NCBI GenBank assembly: GCA_963778225.1
Contig: CAVZTR010000012.1
Location: 372,001-436,000, forward strand
Reading direction: 5' to 3'
DNA length: 64,000 nt
Source: JAGVSR01 sp963778225
GTDB lineage: Bacteria; Pseudomonadota; Alphaproteobacteria; Rhizobiales; Hyphomicrobiaceae
In this document: in pieces, positions 59,478 to 64,000 of the stretch
Numbering within the stretch: the stretch's first letter is position 1
Layout of the letters: every line of letters starts with the position of its first letter
Made by a program: the position numbers and the translations under genes
The notes under the pieces: model-generated
Seen by the model: the letters and a program-made list of their open reading frames with translations, nothing else
The model's database searches: none
What the model was told of the DNA's origin: nothing

Positions 59478-60584
59478 ATGTCACACAATACGTTCGGTCA
59501 TCTCTTCCGTGTCACCACCTGGGGCGAGAGCCATGGGCCAGCGATCGGCTGCGTGGTGGACGGCTGCCCGCCGGGGCTGCCGATCACACCGGAGGCGATC
59601 CAGGTGTTCCTCGACAAGCGCCGGCCGGGGCAATCTCGGTTCGTGACGCAGCGCCAGGAACCGGATGAGGTCGAAATCCTCTCGGGCGTCTTCACGGATG
59701 CCGAGGGCCGGCAGGTTTCGACGGGCGCGCCGATCTCGCTTCTGATCCGCAACGTTGATCAGCGGTCGAAGGACTATGGCGACATCGCGCAGAAGTTTCG
59801 GCCGGGGCATGCCGATTACACCTATCAGGCAAAGTACGGCATCCGCGATTATCGCGGCGGTGGGCGATCCTCGGCGCGCGAGACAGCGACGCGGGTGGCG
59901 GCCGGCGGCATCGCGCGACAGGTGTTGGGCTCGGGCATCACCGTGCGCGGCGCGCTGGTGCAGATGGGCAAAGTGAAGATCGATCGCGACCGCTGGAATT
60001 GGGACGAGGTCGACAACAATCCGTTCTTCTGTCCCGATCCGATCGTGGCGAAAGAGTGGGAAAGCTACCTCGATGGCATTCGGAAAGCGGGGTCGTCGAT
60101 CGGTGCCATCGTCGAGGTCGTCGCCGAGGGCGTGCCCGCAGGCTGGGGTGCACCGCTCTACGGAAAACTCGACCAGGATATCGCGTCGGCGATGATGTCC
60201 ATCAACGCTGTGAAGGGCGTCGAGATCGGCGCGGGAATGGCAGCGGCAGAACTTACCGGCGAAGAAAATGCCGACGAAATGCGGCCGAACGCTATTCCTC
60301 ACGGGCGCCACCACGGGCCCGGTTTCATGTCGAACCACGCGGGCGGCATTCTCGGCGGCATTTCCACGGGACAGGCGATCGTCTGCCGGTTCGCGGTCAA
60401 ACCGACGTCTTCGATCCTGACGCCGCGCAAGACGGTGACGGTTTCAGGCGAGGCGACGGAGATCTTCACCAAAGGCCGTCACGATCCATGTGTCGGCATT
60501 CGCGCCGTGCCCGTTGGTGAAGCAATGCTCGCCTGCGTGCTTGCCGACCATATGCTGCGCCATCGCGGCCAGTGCGGCGGCTGA
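59478..60584 (+). CDS. aroC: Chorismate synthase
   Basis: A 368-residue FMN-dependent enzyme converting 5-enolpyruvylshikimate 3-phosphate to chorismate. Signatures: MSHNTFGHLFRVTTWGESHG, RPGHADYTYQAKYGIRDYRG, GGRSSARETATRVAAGG, and HGPGFMSNHAGGILGGISTG. ATG 59478 is the standard start. It is followed 32 bp later by the PQQ dehydrogenase gene in the same orientation, an unusual neighbour. Confidence 0.96.
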   Translation: MSHNTFGHLFRVTTWGESHGPAIGCVVDGCPPGLPITPEAIQVFLDKRRPGQSRFVTQRQEPDEVEILSGVFTDAEGRQVSTGAPISLLIRNVDQRSKDYGDIAQKFRPGHADYTYQAKYGIRDYRGGGRSSARETATRVAAGGIARQVLGSGITVRGALVQMGKVKIDRDRWNWDEVDNNPFFCPDPIVAKEWESYLDGIRKAGSSIGAIVEVVAEGVPAGWGAPLYGKLDQDIASAMMSINAVKGVEIGAGMAAAELTGEENADEMRPNAIPHGRHHGPGFMSNHAGGILGGISTGQAIVCRFAVKPTSSILTPRKTVTVSGEATEIFTKGRHDPCVGIRAVPVGEAMLACVLADHMLRHRGQCGG

Positions 60585-60615
60585 TTGTTCAAAGCGAACC
60601 TTGCGGAGACCGTCC

Positions 60616-62421
60616 ATGCGCGCTGCCACGACGCAAAGTCTCATGCTTTCGGTGCTCGCCAGCGCGCTTTGCGGTTCATTGGCATTCGCCGGCCAAATCG
60701 ATGACGCGCGGCTGAAGTCAGCGGCCAGCGATCCGGCGAACTGGATCACGCATGGCCGCGATCTTGCCGCGACGAGGTTCTCCCCGTCGACGCAGATTAC
60801 AACCGACAACGTGGCGCGGCTGCGACCCGCTTTCATCTACCAGACCGGAACAGCGGCAACGTTCCAGACCACACCACTGGTCGCCGACGGGATCATGTAT
60901 CTCTCGGCTCCGTTCTCACACGTCATGGCGGTGGATGCTGCGACGGGCAAAGAACTCTGGCGGTACGAACATAAGAGCAAGGCGAAAAAGCTTTGCTGCG
61001 GACCGGCCAATCGGGGGGTCGCGCTCGGCTACGGCAAAGTTTATGTCGCAACCGTCGATGCGCGTCTTGTGGCTCTCGATCAAAAGACCGGCGCGCCCGT
61101 CTGGGACATCCAGATGGCGGACACGAATGCTGACACGACGGAAGACAAGGGCGCACTGGATGCAACCGATCCCGCCCTGAAAGGACAGGTGACCGGCTCG
61201 ACGGGTGTCGGAGCGGCCTCCGCTCCGCTCGTCTTCGACGGCAAGGTGATCGCGGGCATTACCGGCGTCGGCTACGGCCTCCATCTCGATAGCGACCGCC
61301 CAGGTGCACCGCTGGGCACCGTCGTGGGAGTCGCGGGACGATATGGGCGCCCTGGCTTTATCGCCGCGTACGATGCTGAGACCGGCAAGCGTGTCTGGCA
61401 GTTCGATACGACACAGAAGGGCTGGGAAGGCCAATTCACGCCTGAGACGGCGTACGGCATCAAACTGCCGCGCGATATCGCTGGAGAGAAAGCGGCTTTC
61501 GCGACGCATGCGGACGCATGGAAGTACGGCGGCGGGTCGATCTGGCATTCACCGAGCGTCGATCCAGAACTCGGACTTCTCTATTTTGGTGTCGGCAATC
61601 CGTCGCCGCAGGCGGCGGGCGAAAGCCGTCCCGGCGACAATCTCTACACGACGTCGCTGGTCGCGATCGACGTAAAGACGGGACAGTATCGCTGGCATTA
61701 TCAGCAGGTGCCGCACGACATGTGGGGCTACGACGTGGCGAGCCCGCCGGTCCTGTTCGATATCGACAACGACGGCGAGACAACTCCCGCGGTTGGACAA
61801 GCTTCGAAGCTGGGCTGGTACTTCGTCCATGATCGGCGCGACGGCACGTTGATCAGGAAATCCGATGCGTTCGTTCCGCAAGGGAACATGTTCCAGGCGC
61901 CGACGCGCGAAGGCGTCGTGATCTATCCAGGTGTGGCTGGTGGCTCGAACTGGTCACCGGCTGCGGTGGACACCAAGAACGGTTTGGCTTTCGTCGCCGC
62001 CATGCATATGCCGACTCGTTATCAGAGTGCCGAGTTGCCCGCTGCCGAAGGCAAGCCGGCAGTGACGTACTACACGTTCGAGCCGGCCAAGAACGTTGCG
62101 ACATGGGGGACACTCAGCGCCGTCGATCTGAAGACCGGCGCCCTTCGCTGGCAACAGAAAACGGCCGAACCCCTGATCGGTGGAACGCTTGCGACGGCGG
62201 GCGGTCTCGTCTTCACCGGCGAGGGTAACGGAGATTTCTCAGCCTTCGATGCCGCGACAGGCAAGCGTTTGTGGCAGTTCCATTGCGGGGCCGGCGTCAA
62301 CGCGCCACCAATTTCCTACGAGATCGCAGGCAGGCAGTACGTGGCCGTTGCGGCCGGCGGCAGCCAGATCTGGGGCTTCCGACAGGGTGGCGCGGTGGTT
62401 GTGTTCGCACTGCCGGACTAG
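60616..62421 (+). CDS. Periplasmic PQQ-dependent dehydrogenase-like protein
   Basis: A 601-residue beta-propeller quinoprotein. Signal peptide (LMLSVLASALCGSLAFA), then tryptophan-docking repeats (GKELWRYEHK, GKRVWQFDTT, GALRWQQKTA). The adjacent-disulfide pair Cys127-Cys128 that stacks on PQQ is present, as is the metal-site Asn in GVGNPSP (about 328). The site aligned with the metal Glu reads AGRYGRPG (Arg242) and the catalytic HDxWD reads HDMWGYD (Gly371), so both key acidic residues are replaced. The substrate is unknown. ATG 60616 has GGAG seven bases upstream. It has no cytochrome domain. Confidence 0.85.
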   Translation: MRAATTQSLMLSVLASALCGSLAFAGQIDDARLKSAASDPANWITHGRDLAATRFSPSTQITTDNVARLRPAFIYQTGTAATFQTTPLVADGIMYLSAPFSHVMAVDAATGKELWRYEHKSKAKKLCCGPANRGVALGYGKVYVATVDARLVALDQKTGAPVWDIQMADTNADTTEDKGALDATDPALKGQVTGSTGVGAASAPLVFDGKVIAGITGVGYGLHLDSDRPGAPLGTVVGVAGRYGRPGFIAAYDAETGKRVWQFDTTQKGWEGQFTPETAYGIKLPRDIAGEKAAFATHADAWKYGGGSIWHSPSVDPELGLLYFGVGNPSPQAAGESRPGDNLYTTSLVAIDVKTGQYRWHYQQVPHDMWGYDVASPPVLFDIDNDGETTPAVGQASKLGWYFVHDRRDGTLIRKSDAFVPQGNMFQAPTREGVVIYPGVAGGSNWSPAAVDTKNGLAFVAAMHMPTRYQSAELPAAEGKPAVTYYTFEPAKNVATWGTLSAVDLKTGALRWQQKTAEPLIGGTLATAGGLVFTGEGNGDFSAFDAATGKRLWQFHCGAGVNAPPISYEIAGRQYVAVAAGGSQIWGFRQGGAVVVFALPD

Positions 62422-62526
62422 CTTCGGGCAGAGCATCCCAGCAGCGGCGGCCCCTCTCGCCAGAGGCAGGGGCATGTCGTAACTTGGAGTGAGCCAAACG
62501 CACAAAGAAAAGCGGATGCTGAGGGA

Positions 62527-63240
62527 ATGCCAGACTTCGACCGTATCGTGATCCTAACGGGAGCGGGTATCTCCGCTGAATCCGGCGTGCCGACGTTTCG
62601 TGACAAGGGCGGGATCTGGGCGAAATACGATTATCGGGACGTGGCGACGCCGGAGGGATTCGAGAAGAATCCGCAGCTCGTACACGAGTTCTACAACATG
62701 CGCCGGCGGGCGCATCAGACCGTGGCGCCGAACGCCGCGCATTTTGCGTTGGCGCATCTCGAGCAGACCCATCCTGGTACGGTGACGCTGGTCACGCAGA
62801 ACGTCGATCAACTGCACGAGCAGGCAGGGTCGAAAAATCTGATTCACATGCACGGCGAAGCATTGAAGGCCTGGTGCCTGGGATGCGGTTCGCGAATGCC
62901 GTGGACAGGCGACATGTTCCTCGAAACGGCCTGCCCTGTCTGCGCAGATGTGGCGACGCTGCGCCCGGATGTGGTGTGGTTCGGCGAGGAGCCGTATCAC
63001 ATGGAGCGCATCCTAAAGGAGCTTGAACAGGCGGATTTGTTCATCTCGATTGGTACCAGCGGCAACGTCTATCCAGCGGCCGGATTCGTGCAGGTGGCGG
63101 CCGAGTATGGCGCGCACACGGTTGAGCTCAATCTCGAGCCATCGGAAGGGCGCTCGCATTTTGCCGAGGCAATCCACGGGCCGGCGACCGAAGTCGTGCC
63201 GGCCTACGTTCGAAAGCTCCTGGACGAAGTGCTGACCTAG
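62527..63240 (+). CDS. cobB: NAD-dependent protein deacylase, Sir2 class III
   Basis: A 237-residue sirtuin. NAD-binding GAGISAESGVPTFRD, TQNVDQLHEQAG, catalytic His109 (HMHGE), and zinc Cys 117/120 and 136/139. Tyr56-x-x-Arg59 (YNMR) is the SIRT5/CobB signature for succinyl or malonyl lysine removal. Its stop shares the four bases CTAG with the stop codon of the convergent methyltransferase gene. Confidence 0.93.
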   Translation: MPDFDRIVILTGAGISAESGVPTFRDKGGIWAKYDYRDVATPEGFEKNPQLVHEFYNMRRRAHQTVAPNAAHFALAHLEQTHPGTVTLVTQNVDQLHEQAGSKNLIHMHGEALKAWCLGCGSRMPWTGDMFLETACPVCADVATLRPDVVWFGEEPYHMERILKELEQADLFISIGTSGNVYPAAGFVQVAAEYGAHTVELNLEPSEGRSHFAEAIHGPATEVVPAYVRKLLDEVLT

Positions 63241-64000
63241 CGGCGAAAGACCGTGACTGCCTCGATATGAGGCGAGTAGATGAACTGATCGATGGGCGTG
63301 ACCGGGCCCATCTTGAAGCCGGCGTCGATGAGGGTGCGTGCATCGCGGGCCAGCGTGGCCGGCGCGCAAGAAACGGCTATCACCACCGGCACTTTTGATC
63401 GCGCAAGACGTTCCGTCTGTTCGGCGGCTCCGGCGCGCGGCGGATCGAGCACGACGGCGTCGAACACCTCCAGTTCCTTGGGCGAAAGCGGTTCGCGGAA
63501 TAGATCCCGGACCCGCGCCTCGATGGGCTTCAAGCCGGTTGCACGACGGACGGCAGCTTCCAATACGGATATGGCGCGGCGGTCGCTGTCGAACGCTACG
63601 ACCTGGACTTTCTGGGCGAGTGGGAACGTGAACGTGCCGAGGCCGGAGAAGAGGTCGGCAACACGCTTGGCCTTCTTTGGCAGCGCGCCGACAACCAAAT
63701 CGATCATGAGCCGTTCGGCTTCCGGGACGGCCTGGAGGAACAACGACGGCGGCACATCGACTTGCGTGCTGCCGAGCGTCAGGCGCGGTTCTGATCGGAC
63801 GACGATCGCATCTCCGGCAACAACCAGACGCGCGATCCGCGCCGCCTCCGCCATTTTTGCCAGTTCGGCGCGCTCTTCCGGCTTCAGCATCTTGTGGCCG
63901 TTGTCGAAGGCGACATCGAGACCGGTGTCGAGTTTCGTGACGATGAGACGTCCGCTTGTTTTCTCCGGCATGGCGATCTTCGCCATGGCCTTGAGGTGCG
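63237..64000 (-). CDS. RNA (uracil-5-)-methyltransferase, TrmA/RlmD family, 5' end beyond the window
   Basis: Only the C-terminal part is present; the reading frame runs past position 64000 (…HLKAMAKIAMPEKTSGRL). Visible motifs: SAM site ADLFSGLGTFTFPLA, DPPRAGA, and the catalytic Cys in SCAPATLARD. The family makes 5-methyluridine in 23S rRNA or tRNA. The N-terminal TRAM and iron-sulfur cysteines would lie outside. The internal ATG at 63986 is not the start. Confidence 0.9.
   Translation of the reverse strand, partial: HLKAMAKIAMPEKTSGRLIVTKLDTGLDVAFDNGHKMLKPEERAELAKMAEAARIARLVVAGDAIVVRSEPRLTLGSTQVDVPPSLFLQAVPEAERLMIDLVVGALPKKAKRVADLFSGLGTFTFPLAQKVQVVAFDSDRRAISVLEAAVRRATGLKPIEARVRDLFREPLSPKELEVFDAVVLDPPRAGAAEQTERLARSKVPVVIAVSCAPATLARDARTLIDAGFKMGPVTPIDQFIYSPHIEAVTVFRR

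Noticed and set aside
60616..62421. Lanthanide methanol dehydrogenase XoxF
   Set aside because: Metal-site residues differ, and no xoxG/xoxJ or cytochrome gene is adjacent.

Overview
The window looks like a chromosomal segment from a high-GC alphaproteobacterium of the order Hyphomicrobiales, possibly Hyphomicrobium-like. The evidence is the combination of CpdR, RcdA, GapR, DUF1036, DUF1192 and DUF1465 proteins, zinc-free L31 and L36, a glycerate 2-kinase next to pyruvate kinase, and a periplasmic PQQ-dependent dehydrogenase. This placement rests on gene content only; no 16S gene is present. No phage, insertion sequence or CRISPR array was seen.

Layout. 0-4 kb: a sigma54 response regulator and an L,D-transpeptidase. 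3.8-6.6 kb: a TonB-dependent receptor broken by five frameshifts. 6.9-8.9 kb: agmatine deiminase and N-carbamoylputrescine amidase, a two-step route from agmatine to putrescine. 8.9-14.8 kb: an accessory patch with a DUF4186 protein, a frameshifted AbrB/Doc toxin-antitoxin pair, an M15-type peptidase, OxyR, a damaged MarR regulator, a DUF1398 protein and a CPBP protease. 14.9-18.6 kb: GapR, a lytic transglycosylase, an SGNH hydrolase and a ribosome hibernation factor. 18.8-25 kb: gltBD glutamate synthase. 25.5-29.6 kb: a small heat-shock protein under a ROSE-type RNA thermometer, a lysophospholipase-like hydrolase, hisN, two tandem small-RNA candidates and an N-formylglutamate amidohydrolase. 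29.9-36 kb: cpdR, tRNA-Val(GAC), rpmJ, a TPR protein, pyk, a DUF1036 protein, glycerate kinase and a second, frameshifted amidohydrolase. 36-40.1 kb: a TadG-like VWA protein and a repeat-rich, frameshifted autotransporter. 40.8-48.8 kb: two RNA methyltransferases, an OmpA protein with a 32-residue tandem repeat, prs, a lipoprotein and pgeF. 48.9-64 kb: midA-like, galE/galU, a MotA/MotB-like stator pair, an MsbA-like ABC exporter, rpmE, rcdA, a quinone oxidoreductase, aroC, a PQQ dehydrogenase, cobB and an RNA uracil methyltransferase cut by the window edge.

Three signals stand out. First, two adjacent small-RNA candidates share an identical 26-base block containing UUUCCUCCC just before their terminators. 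Second, a family of about eight palindromic elements of roughly 41 bp has compensatory changes in its arms, and one copy lies in frame inside a methyltransferase gene. Third, single-base indels are concentrated in accessory genes (TonB receptor, autotransporter, toxin-antitoxin, MarR, duplicate amidohydrolase), while long housekeeping genes such as gltB are intact. The PQQ dehydrogenase also appears to have replaced residues that normally bind the metal and act as catalytic base.
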